In this document: piece by piece, positions 55,380-62,616 of the stretch | Numbering within the stretch: position 1 is the stretch's first letter | Layout: the number at the start of each line of letters is the position of its first letter | The notes under the pieces: model-generated | What the model was told of the DNA's origin: nothing | The model's database searches: none | The model's input: only the letters and a program-made list of their open reading frames with translations | Origin: PALSA-612 sp963704335 | GTDB lineage: Bacteria > Actinomycetota > Thermoleophilia > Gaiellales > Gaiellaceae | DNA length: 64,000 nucleotides | Direction: 5' to 3' | Assembly (NCBI GenBank): GCA_963704335.1 | Contig: OY969889.1 | Coordinates: 248,001 to 312,000, forward strand | Translations under genes and position numbers: made by a program

Positions 55380-55882
55380 ATAGGAAGAGATCAAGCGTCG
55401 CGGCGATCGCGCTGTTCGCCACGGCGATCATGGTCGCGGCGGTATCCGCTTCGGCGGCCAAGATCCCGCCCAAGGCGAGTGTGGGCCACTCGCTCGTCGG
55501 TACGTGGGACGTGACGCTGACCCTTCCGGGGCAGCCGCCGGGACGTGTTCTCGCGACCTTCGCAGGCGACGGCACGACGGTGGAGAGCGCGGCAGCCCCA
55601 GGAACGGTTCGCGGCGCCTCGCACGGAGCATGGGAGCGGATCGGGCCGTCTCTGTTCGCGGTCACGAGAGTCTTCTTCAGGTTCAACGCGCAAAACGGTG
55701 CGTTTCTGGGCACGCAGAAGGTGAATGCGACGGTGCGAGTCGCACAGGACCGCAAGACGTTCACCGCCGTCTCGGTCTCGGAGCAGCGCGACCCGGCCGG
55801 GAACTTGATCGTCGGTGGTCTTCGGGGCACAGCACAAGGTGTCCGGCTCGAGGTCGAGCAGATCCTGGAGCAGCCGCGATGA
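55376..55882 (+). CDS. Secreted lipocalin-like protein, 168 aa
   Basis: An ATG overlapping the upstream stop opens a protein with a clear signal peptide (SSVAAIALFATAIMVAAVSA). The mature part starts SLVGTWDVTLTLPG and continues through short strands (RVLATFAGDGTTVES, RVFFRFNAQNGAFLGTQKVN), a beta-barrel pattern similar to small secreted lipocalin-like proteins of actinobacteria. No catalytic residues are evident. Part of the overlapping AfsR-type operon, so it may bind a hydrophobic ligand, which is inference. Confidence 0.7.
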   Translation: MNRKRSSVAAIALFATAIMVAAVSASAAKIPPKASVGHSLVGTWDVTLTLPGQPPGRVLATFAGDGTTVESAAAPGTVRGASHGAWERIGPSLFAVTRVFFRFNAQNGAFLGTQKVNATVRVAQDRKTFTAVSVSEQRDPAGNLIVGGLRGTAQGVRLEVEQILEQPR

Positions 55883-56682
55883 CCGGCAAGAGCTGCCTCC
55901 TCGCCGCGATCGCCCTGATCGCGCTCAGCCTCGGGACGCATGCGCCTGCTGCTCCTGATGTGCGAGCCGTCCCAGGCCCGTTCGAGATCGTCATCGACGG
56001 ATTTCGCAGTCCGGCTACACCGGTCGAGAAGTTCTTCTCCGGCTTTCGGAACGAGGGGCCATTCAGTGCCTCCAACCCGTTCTGCTCTGGAGGGTACGCC
56101 GTCGATCTCGAATGGCTTGGGCCGCTCGGCTTGGTCCACGGCACGCGTCAGTTCAGCTGCACTGACGGCAGCGGCAGCATCACGGCGCGCCAGCGGGTCC
56201 TGGAGACCGACCTGAACACGTACCTGAAGGGAGACTGGAGGATCGTCGCCGGAACAGGCCCGTACGCGAAGCTGCGGGGGAAGGGCACGTTCGCAACCGT
56301 CATGGGCGGCGACGACTTCGCAACGAGGACGTTCCGTGAGACCTGGAACGGCATCGTCGACTTCGACGACACGCCTCCGACGGTCGCTGTCACAACTGTG
56401 AAAGCACAGAAGCTCCGGCGACCGGCCGGCACCTACAGCATCCGTGTGGCCTTCTCGGCCCGAGACGAAAACGCGGAAACCGCCGTTGCGTACAAGGTCA
56501 GCATCCACAGCGGCGATCGCGTGGCCGCATCCAGGTCCGGTGAGACATCGGCCACGGTCTCGGCCACGCTCCGTGTCCGGCTGTGGAAGAGCGAGCGGCG
56601 GACCCTTCGCCTCGTGATCGTCGGATCGGATGCGGTGGGAAACGAGCACATCGTCTCCCGCCTGCTCAGGGTGCCGTCGTGA
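55879..56682 (+). CDS. Secreted protein with GTG-Y beta-barrel motif, 267 aa
   Basis: The ATG overlaps the previous stop. A signal peptide (SCLLAAIALIALSLGTHAPA) precedes a domain with GDWRIVAGTGPYAKLRGKG (residues ~117-135), the same W..V.GTG.Y pattern as the two MKAR proteins at 1489 and 5871. The last ~90 residues (PPTVAVTTVKAQKLRRPAGT..., Ser/Thr-rich, ending SRLLRVPS) look like an Ig-like beta domain. The GTG-Y motif is known from DUF3224/allene-oxide-cyclase-like barrels. Role unknown; exported partner of the following binding protein is possible. Confidence 0.7.
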   Translation: MTGKSCLLAAIALIALSLGTHAPAAPDVRAVPGPFEIVIDGFRSPATPVEKFFSGFRNEGPFSASNPFCSGGYAVDLEWLGPLGLVHGTRQFSCTDGSGSITARQRVLETDLNTYLKGDWRIVAGTGPYAKLRGKGTFATVMGGDDFATRTFRETWNGIVDFDDTPPTVAVTTVKAQKLRRPAGTYSIRVAFSARDENAETAVAYKVSIHSGDRVAASRSGETSATVSATLRVRLWKSERRTLRLVIVGSDAVGNEHIVSRLLRVPS

Positions 56683-57632
56683 CCGGAATGGCCAAAGCAC
56701 CCTTGGCGGCATTCCTCGCGAGCATCGTGGTCGTGCTGGCCGGCGCGACGGGCGCGACCGCCGTCGCCACAGCTCCCCTGACGCCGGTGACGATCGCCGT
56801 GTTGCCGGTCGAGCCGGCCGCGCTCGCCCTGTATGCGAAGCACAAGGGATTCTTCGCGCGGCAGGGCATCGACGCGCGAATCGCAATCCTGTCGGGTCCC
56901 ACGCAGATCGTGGCAGCCCTGCTGTCGGGTGACGCCCAGTTCTCGGGGTTCACCACGGGCGGCCTCGCAATCTTGAAGTCGCGCGATGCGCCGGTACGGC
57001 TCGTGGCCGCGGGAGCGCTCTATCGGCCGAAAGGCCAGACGACGGGGCTCGTCGCAGCACCCGGAAAGCGGATCGCGCGCGCCCGCGACCTCATCGGCAA
57101 GGGGATCGCGATCGACGCGCCTTACACGCTCGGGCACGTTGCATTGCTGAAGTGGCTCAAGCGCAACGGTTTGTCCGCAGATGACGTCTGGCTCTCGGCG
57201 ATCCCCTTCGCCCGGATGCTCGGTCCGCTCCTGCGCGGAACCGTCGACGCCGCCATCCTGCCCGAGCCCTTCTTGACCGTGGCCATCCAGCGGGGCGCAC
57301 GGCTGATTGCCGACCCCGTGGCTGCCGTTTGCTTGCGGGACTGCCTCTTGACGATCTCGATGGCTCGCCGCGACGTCGACTCGAACCTCGCCGCCCGGTT
57401 CCGCAATGCAATCCAGGCGGCCGCGGTCTGGGCGGACAACAAGAAGAACGACCGCGCCAGCGGCGCAATCCTCGCCAGGTACGCACCGCTCGACGAGGCA
57501 ATCATCAGGAAGATGAAGCGCACGTCCTTCGCCACGCGGCTACGGCCGGCGCTGGCGCAGCCGTGGATCGACGTGTTCGCCGAATTCGGCCTGATCCCGA
57601 CGTCCTTCTCTGCCAACGATCTCGTGAAGTAA
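56679..57632 (+). CDS. NMT1/THI5-like (SsuA-type) solute-binding protein
   Basis: 317 residues from GTG overlapping the upstream stop by 4 bp. Signal peptide (APLAAFLASIVVVLAGATGA), then the SsuA/NMT1 fold: AALALYAKHKGFFARQGIDA, SGPTQIVAALLSGDAQFSGF, GLAILKSRDAPVRLVAA and RNGLSADDVWLSAIPFARML with DAAILPEPFLTVA. These proteins bind sulfonates, pyrimidine precursors or aromatic acids for ABC uptake. No permease or ATPase gene accompanies it, so it may act as a sensor for the AfsR-like regulator or use a distant importer. Two Cys (CLRDC) near 213-217 could form a disulfide. Confidence 0.88.
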   Translation: MTGMAKAPLAAFLASIVVVLAGATGATAVATAPLTPVTIAVLPVEPAALALYAKHKGFFARQGIDARIAILSGPTQIVAALLSGDAQFSGFTTGGLAILKSRDAPVRLVAAGALYRPKGQTTGLVAAPGKRIARARDLIGKGIAIDAPYTLGHVALLKWLKRNGLSADDVWLSAIPFARMLGPLLRGTVDAAILPEPFLTVAIQRGARLIADPVAAVCLRDCLLTISMARRDVDSNLAARFRNAIQAAAVWADNKKNDRASGAILARYAPLDEAIIRKMKRTSFATRLRPALAQPWIDVFAEFGLIPTSFSANDLVK

Positions 57633-57637
57633 CTGCG

Positions 57638-57655
57638 CGCGTGCATGTTCACGCG
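57638..57655. terminator. Weak hairpin after the operon
   Basis: CGCGTG / CACGCG with a CATGTT loop, six base pairs, six bases after the stop of the solute-binding-protein gene; a possible weak terminator. Confidence 0.35.
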
Positions 57656-57698
57656 AGGTGTACTCGCGGCGGCCTCTGGTTTCCACCCTCGGATTGGG

Positions 57699-58883
57699 CT
57701 ACGGGACAGGTCGAAGGGAGCGAGCGATCGCGATGAGCGCCCGTTCGCCGTGCTGGGTGGTGATCGTCACGTAGCGGCCGTTCTTCACGAGGTCGCCGGT
57801 CCACTCGGCGTGGTGGTTGCCGTTGGAGTCGCCGGTTTCCCCTTCGTTGATTCTTACAGCGCCTGGGGGGATGTCCGCCCAGGACTGTGGCTCTTCTGGG
57901 CCGGAGAACTCGTCGATGGTGGTGGCGCCAAAGGCTGCGCTGCCGTGGTCGCCGTAGACGAGCTGGATGCCGTGGATCGTCCTCTTGTCGTCGGTAGTGA
58001 TCGTCTGCGGGACGACAGCGGCGAGCCTGTGCCCGTCGGCTTCAGGGCCAGCCGTCAGCCAGCCGCTCGGGACGGTCGTGCTCGGCTCCGAGCCCACCTC
58101 CGAGTCCATCGAGGAGAGGCTGCCGGCGCTGAGCGTGACGGTGTCGAACGGATTGGGCCCGTCACGCGTGAAGTCGGCCACGGAGAAGTTGGCGCTCTCG
58201 GCGAGGAGGATGTGCTGGTCGATGGTGCGGGCGCCGTAGTCCTCGCGGACGACGACCGGCTTATAGGTCTCGGCGTCGACGGCGACCTCGGTGCCGGGCG
58301 ACCCCGCCTCCGTGGGGCTGAAACGCAGCCAGTAGACGTGGTGACCGAAGACGTCGCCTTCGCCGGCGAGCGTCGCCGTGCCGTCTTCGAGCGCTTCCCG
58401 GTAGCCCGTCCAGAGGGCCGCAAACGCGGGGTCGACAGTCTCGGCCCGGGTAAAGCCCCTCGTCTTGTCCTGCGGCCAGAGCACGTCGAGCACGACCTGG
58501 TCGTCGAAGGTCATCACCGCGTGGAACCGCTCGAGCTGCCGGTCTCCCCAGAACTCGACCCGTGCCTGCTGAACGGTGCGGCGACCGCTCTGCAGGTCAA
58601 CGTCGACGGTTCCGGTCGGCATCTCGGAGACGATGTGCATCACCCTGCCGTCGCCGATCGCGGCGATGGCCCGGTCGACGATCCCGTGCTCTCCCTGCGG
58701 CAGAACCAGCGCGACGATGATGGCTGCCGCGGCGACCAGGGCGACGGCTGCGACGCGCGGCGCGCGGCGCCGGAACAGGGGTCGGCGCGGAGCCTGCTGA
58801 GTCGCCACAACTGCATCGGCAAGCGCCAGCAGCGTGGGATCGTCGGCGAGCAAATCGAGCACCTCCGGGTCGCGAAGCGTCAT
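57699..58883 (-). CDS. Single-pass membrane protein with extracellular domain, likely sigma-factor partner
   Basis: 394 residues. Residues 1-45 are cytoplasmic, 46-63 (VAAVALVAAAAIIVALVL) one membrane helix, and the rest is extracytoplasmic beta-rich sequence (RVMHIVSEMPTGTVDVDLQS, FHAVMTFDDQVVLDVLW, GHHVYWLRFSPTEAG). It resembles the large group of proteins encoded next to ECF sigma genes in Thermoleophilia-like genomes, some with a LolA/MucB-like sensor domain. It overlaps the sigma gene by 4 bp, so it is probably its anti-sigma or sensor, although a classic zinc-type anti-sigma HxxxCxxC motif is absent. Confidence 0.75.
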   Translation of the reverse strand: MTLRDPEVLDLLADDPTLLALADAVVATQQAPRRPLFRRRAPRVAAVALVAAAAIIVALVLPQGEHGIVDRAIAAIGDGRVMHIVSEMPTGTVDVDLQSGRRTVQQARVEFWGDRQLERFHAVMTFDDQVVLDVLWPQDKTRGFTRAETVDPAFAALWTGYREALEDGTATLAGEGDVFGHHVYWLRFSPTEAGSPGTEVAVDAETYKPVVVREDYGARTIDQHILLAESANFSVADFTRDGPNPFDTVTLSAGSLSSMDSEVGSEPSTTVPSGWLTAGPEADGHRLAAVVPQTITTDDKRTIHGIQLVYGDHGSAAFGATTIDEFSGPEEPQSWADIPPGAVRINEGETGDSNGNHHAEWTGDLVKNGRYVTITTQHGERALIAIARSLRPVP

Positions 58884-59380
58884 TGCCTTACTCCTCTCTC
58901 TTCCAGCTCTTCCCGCAGCGCGACTAGCGCGCGCACGAACCGCATCTTCGCCGCCTCGGGACTCACTTCCAGCGCCGCGCCGATCTCCGCGAACCTGGCG
59001 CCGCGCAACAACTTCAAGACGAGTACCTGCCGCTGCCCCTCCGGCAGCCGCTCGATCGCGACCCGAAGCGCGGTCGCGACATCGGCCCCGTACTCGGCCT
59101 TCGGCGTCCCCACAACCGGCGTGAGCGCACCGATGCGCCTACCGGCGCTATCGCGCCTCACCTCATCGGCGAAGCGACGCTGCGCCACCGTGTACAGCCA
59201 GGCCAGTGACGGCGACTCCGTCTCGCGCAGCGACGTAACCGCATCCGCGAACACCTGCTGCGCCAGCTCCTCCGCGCGATGATGGTCGCCGGTCCGGCGT
59301 CGGAGGTAGCGGTACACATCACCGTAGTGACGACGGAAAGCCCGCTCGGCTACCTCGTTCACACCTGGCTTCTCGGACAC
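58880..59380 (-). CDS. ECF RNA polymerase sigma factor
   Basis: 166 residues from GTG 59380. Region 2: AFRRHYGDVYRYLRRRTGDH and AEELAQQVFADAVTSL; region 4: AIERLPEGQRQVLVLKLLRG, FAEIGAALEVSPEAAKMRFV. The length is normal for ECF sigma factors. The small membrane protein encoded downstream by 4-bp overlap is probably its regulator. No autoregulated promoter was identified upstream with confidence. Confidence 0.92.
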   Translation of the reverse strand: MSEKPGVNEVAERAFRRHYGDVYRYLRRRTGDHHRAEELAQQVFADAVTSLRETESPSLAWLYTVAQRRFADEVRRDSAGRRIGALTPVVGTPKAEYGADVATALRVAIERLPEGQRQVLVLKLLRGARFAEIGAALEVSPEAAKMRFVRALVALREELEERGVRQ

Positions 59381-59454
59381 CGAGCACAAAGGTAACGGCA
59401 CCAGTCGAGAATGGGGCACCTGTGTCCATCGAACGGCTGACCTAGACACGATCG

Positions 59455-59530
59455 GTGGCCGTCTGCCCTTCCTGCGCCAACGAGCTGCCGGGCGAGTTCC
59501 CGCTCTGTCAGGCAGTCTGCGGCCATGCCC
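59455..59530 (+). pseudogene. Zinc-ribbon N-terminus of a cyclase/ATPase-type protein (gene remnant)
   Basis: The frame from GTG 59455 reads VAVCPSCANELPGEFPLCQA, which matches the opening of the large adenylate/guanylate cyclase-ATPase proteins common in this type of organism (CPxCGNELPGEFPFCxxCG). Similarity stops within ~25 codons and the cyclase catalytic part is missing; the hypothetical gene at 59525 follows at once. The second knuckle is degenerate (C-Q-A-V-C). Confidence 0.6.
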
Positions 59531-60154
59531 GAGACCCAGACCAAGGGGAAGTCCGGCACTCTCCTCGCGATTCCGCGCACCGTGGAGCGCGCCGCGGGAG
59601 ACGTGGTCCACCAGGCCTTCGAGCGCCTGCTCTCGTCGGATGTCGAAGTCAAGACTGCTGCCGAGGCGAAGCGACTGCTCACGTACCACGAGGATGCGGA
59701 GGAGATGTCGGACGCGATTCAGCGGTTCGTCGCTATCGCGACGCCGGTCGCCAGGATCGCGCTTCGTGGCGCACGGTTCACGCGCGTCCCGTGGGTGCTC
59801 GTGGCGTCCTCCGCCGTGTCGATCGGAGTTACGGTCCGAAACGGCGTCCGCGAGCTCCAGGCACTCGCCGCGCTGTTGGCGCACCGCTTCGAGCAGGAGA
59901 CGGGGTCGCCCCCCGATCCTGCGCTTATTCGAAAGCTGACGCTCGAGCTCTATCTCAAGCCGCGCTGGGCTCCCGACGTCGCGGATCTCGGTCTGCCGCT
60001 CGGCCGGCTCGCCCGGCGCTGGATCGTGAGCGGCGTGCTCGGTCGGAACACTCGGAAGAAGACCGAGAAGGCGCTGGATGCTGCGGAGCGTCTCGACCTC
60101 GCAGCGGTGGCTGGGCGAGTACCGGTCGCAACCAGGCCGCCGACGTCCTCCTGA
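59525..60154 (+). CDS. Hypothetical protein, 209 aa, one membrane helix
   Basis: A well-biased frame of 209 residues. A helical N-terminal half (VVHQAFERLLSSDVEVKTAA, EEMSDAIQRFVAIATPVAR) is followed by one likely membrane or buried helix (VPWVLVASSAVSIGVTVRNG) and a helical C-terminus with FEQETGSPPDPALIRKLTLE. I do not recognise the family; no catalytic residue pattern is visible. The gene begins inside the zinc-ribbon remnant of 59455, so its own 5' region may have been joined to it by a deletion. Confidence 0.65.
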   Translation: MPETQTKGKSGTLLAIPRTVERAAGDVVHQAFERLLSSDVEVKTAAEAKRLLTYHEDAEEMSDAIQRFVAIATPVARIALRGARFTRVPWVLVASSAVSIGVTVRNGVRELQALAALLAHRFEQETGSPPDPALIRKLTLELYLKPRWAPDVADLGLPLGRLARRWIVSGVLGRNTRKKTEKALDAAERLDLAAVAGRVPVATRPPTSS

Positions 60155-60549
60155 TCAATGCGCGGCCGCAACCACGTGCCGCAAGTGCGTCGCCATGCCC
60201 GGGCACGGTCGGTGCATCGTCCCGTCGGACTTGGGCGGTCTAGGGCGGATTCGGCGACGGCCCACCGAAAGCGTGTCACGACACACGCTCTCCCTGAAAA
60301 TGAGCCACGACCTCACCGGTTTTGAACGCGCGCGGGAGGTCGCACGAATGCGCACATGCATGTCGGGCCCAGCATCTCGCGCGCCGGGAACGGATATCGT
60401 CGAGCGCAGGCACGGACAACGGGAGGCAAGACGGATAGACGTCTTACGGTCGGGGGCTCACGGACTTGCTGTTGGAGGCGGTCGCCCTCGTCATCACCAA
60501 GGGCAGGCGCCAGCGCCTCTACCCGCCGACGACGAGAACTGAAGGCCGG
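60155..60549. other. Intergenic stretch before hyuB
   Basis: No gene is supported. A small hairpin AGCGTGT / ACACGCT lies at 60270-60289, weak as a terminator for the hypothetical gene. A frame open from 60439 to the hyuB start shows no recognisable domain. Confidence 0.4.
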
Positions 60550-62616
60550 ATGACGACCGGCGTCTCAAAACGCCGCGATCAAGCCGTCGATCCGGTAACG
60601 GTCGAGGTGATCAGGAACGGGCTTATTGGCATAGCTCGCGCGATGAAGACCACGATCATCCGGACCGCCTACTCGACGACGGTCCAGGAAGCGCAAGACT
60701 TCTCCGTCGCCATCTTCCTTGGCACGGAGATGGTCGCCCAGGCGGAAGGTGTCGCTGGCCACCTCGGCACGATGCCGCATCTCGTCGGGGAGATGTTCCG
60801 TCGCTATCCCCTCGAGCAACTCGACGACGGAGACCTTCTGATCACGAACGATCCGTACGCAGGCTGCGCACATACGCCTGACTTCACGTTGGCCGAGATC
60901 CGCCGGATCGGCGGCCTACCTTTCCTGCCCGTCGCCCGCGCACACTGGTCCGACGTCGGCGGAATGTCGCCGGGAAGCATCTCCGGCAAAGCGACCGAGG
61001 TGTATCAAGAAGGACTGCGGGTTCCTATCTCGCACCTCTACCACGCGGGCAAGCTCAACCGGGCCCTCTACGACACCATCATCGAAAACGTTCGGCTGCC
61101 GGAGGAGCGGGCCGGCGACATTCGTGCGCAGGTCGCTGCATGCCGCATTGCCCTGGCGCGCCTCGAGGAACTCGTCGCAAAGTACGGAGCCGACGTGGTC
61201 GAGACCGTAATCGGGGTCATCCTCGACCGCACGGAAAAGCGCATGCGCGACCGCATCGCCGAACTGCCCGACGGGGTGTACGAATACGAGGACTACCTCG
61301 ACAGTGACGGGCACACCCCGGAGCCGCGCATCGTGCATTTGCGACTCGAGGTCGAGGGTAGCAACCTGAACCTCGACTTCACAGGCTCGTCGCCGCAGGC
61401 GACAGGACCGACGAACTCGGCGCTACCCGCAACCTACTCGGGGGCGTGCGTTGCGTTGAAGGCTCTGCTCGATCCCGAGTGGCCTGCGAACGCTGGTTTC
61501 TACCGTCCGATCCACGTCCACGCGCCCGAAGGCACGATGGTAAACGCGCGCAAGCCGGCGGCGACCGGCTCGACGCACGAAGTAAATAGCCGCGTCGTGG
61601 ACGTCGTGCTGGGCGCGCTGGCTGGGCTCCTGCCTGACCGCGTCGCAGCCGCGAACTATGGCTCGATCAACCACACCTACATGGGCGGAGTCGATCCCGC
61701 AAGCGGTCGGCCGTACGTCTGGTACGAGTACCCAGCCGGCGGCATGGGGGCGACGCGCGGCCGGGACGGGGCCGACGCCTCGCACACCGTCCTTGGCGGG
61801 GATACCAAGGACTTTGCAATCGAACGGCTTGAGGCGGAGTACCCGCTCCTGTGCGACGAGTACCGGCTCAGAGTGGATTCGGGCGGACCCGGCGAATGGC
61901 GAGGAGGAATGGGCGTTATACGGCGAATCAGACTGCTCGACACCGGCGAGCGGCAGGCGGTCGGACTTTCCTGTCTCTGGGACCGATCCCGGATTCCACC
62001 GTTCGGGGTCCACGACGGTCTGTCCGGCGCGCCACAGCGCGTGCGGATCATCCGCGCGGACGGCGGGGAGGATCTGATCCCGGTCGAACTCGGCACCAAG
62101 ACGACGTTGATGCCGCTCTTCTATCGCGACGTCGTCAGCATGGAAACAGCCGGAGCGGGCGGTTACGGGGACGCGCTCGACCGGGACCCTGCTCGAGTGG
62201 CCGACGACGTTGCAGGTGGGCTCGTGACGATCGAAGCAGCTGAAAGGCAGTACGGCGTCGTGATCGACGCGCAAACGGGTCACGTGGATGCGCCGGCGAC
62301 CAAGACCCAGCGCGATGCGCTTCGCGCGGCGCGCACCAGCGCAGTCGTCGCCGCGTGCGACGCGCTGTTCGTGGGAGAGCGGAGGACCGCGCGATTGCAC
62401 GCCGCGTTCCTCGATGCGCTTGGCGTCAACGAAGATTTCGTCGAGGTCGTCGGGAGCTGGCCAGCGCCTCTGCGCCTTTGGGCGATCCGCGACGAATCTG
62501 TCGAAGTGGGCTCCATTGGGCTGGACGAGACTGCCCGTCGAATCACGGGCCTGCGTGTTGCTGACCTCGCCGTGATTCGCACGCTCGTGACCGACCCAGC
62601 CCCGCCATGCGCGTAA
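60550..62616 (+). CDS. hyuB: Hydantoinase B/oxoprolinase-family protein (HyuB-like)
   Basis: 688 residues; ATG 60550 gives the normal N-terminus (VDPVTVEVIRNGLIGIARAM). Landmarks: GHLGTMPHLVGEMFRRYPLE, LLITNDPYAGCAHTPD, FTGSSPQATGPTNSALPATY, AATGSTHEVNSRVVDVVLGA and GGPGEWRGGMGVIRRI. The C-terminus has an extra ~100 residues with QYGVVIDAQTGHVD, usual for acetone carboxylase/HyuB forms. With HyuA it forms an ATP-dependent ring-opening enzyme for hydantoins, 5-oxoproline or related cyclic amides; the substrate cannot be told. Its 3' end overlaps hyuA by 10 bp. Confidence 0.9.
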   Translation: MTTGVSKRRDQAVDPVTVEVIRNGLIGIARAMKTTIIRTAYSTTVQEAQDFSVAIFLGTEMVAQAEGVAGHLGTMPHLVGEMFRRYPLEQLDDGDLLITNDPYAGCAHTPDFTLAEIRRIGGLPFLPVARAHWSDVGGMSPGSISGKATEVYQEGLRVPISHLYHAGKLNRALYDTIIENVRLPEERAGDIRAQVAACRIALARLEELVAKYGADVVETVIGVILDRTEKRMRDRIAELPDGVYEYEDYLDSDGHTPEPRIVHLRLEVEGSNLNLDFTGSSPQATGPTNSALPATYSGACVALKALLDPEWPANAGFYRPIHVHAPEGTMVNARKPAATGSTHEVNSRVVDVVLGALAGLLPDRVAAANYGSINHTYMGGVDPASGRPYVWYEYPAGGMGATRGRDGADASHTVLGGDTKDFAIERLEAEYPLLCDEYRLRVDSGGPGEWRGGMGVIRRIRLLDTGERQAVGLSCLWDRSRIPPFGVHDGLSGAPQRVRIIRADGGEDLIPVELGTKTTLMPLFYRDVVSMETAGAGGYGDALDRDPARVADDVAGGLVTIEAAERQYGVVIDAQTGHVDAPATKTQRDALRAARTSAVVAACDALFVGERRTARLHAAFLDALGVNEDFVEVVGSWPAPLRLWAIRDESVEVGSIGLDETARRITGLRVADLAVIRTLVTDPAPPCA

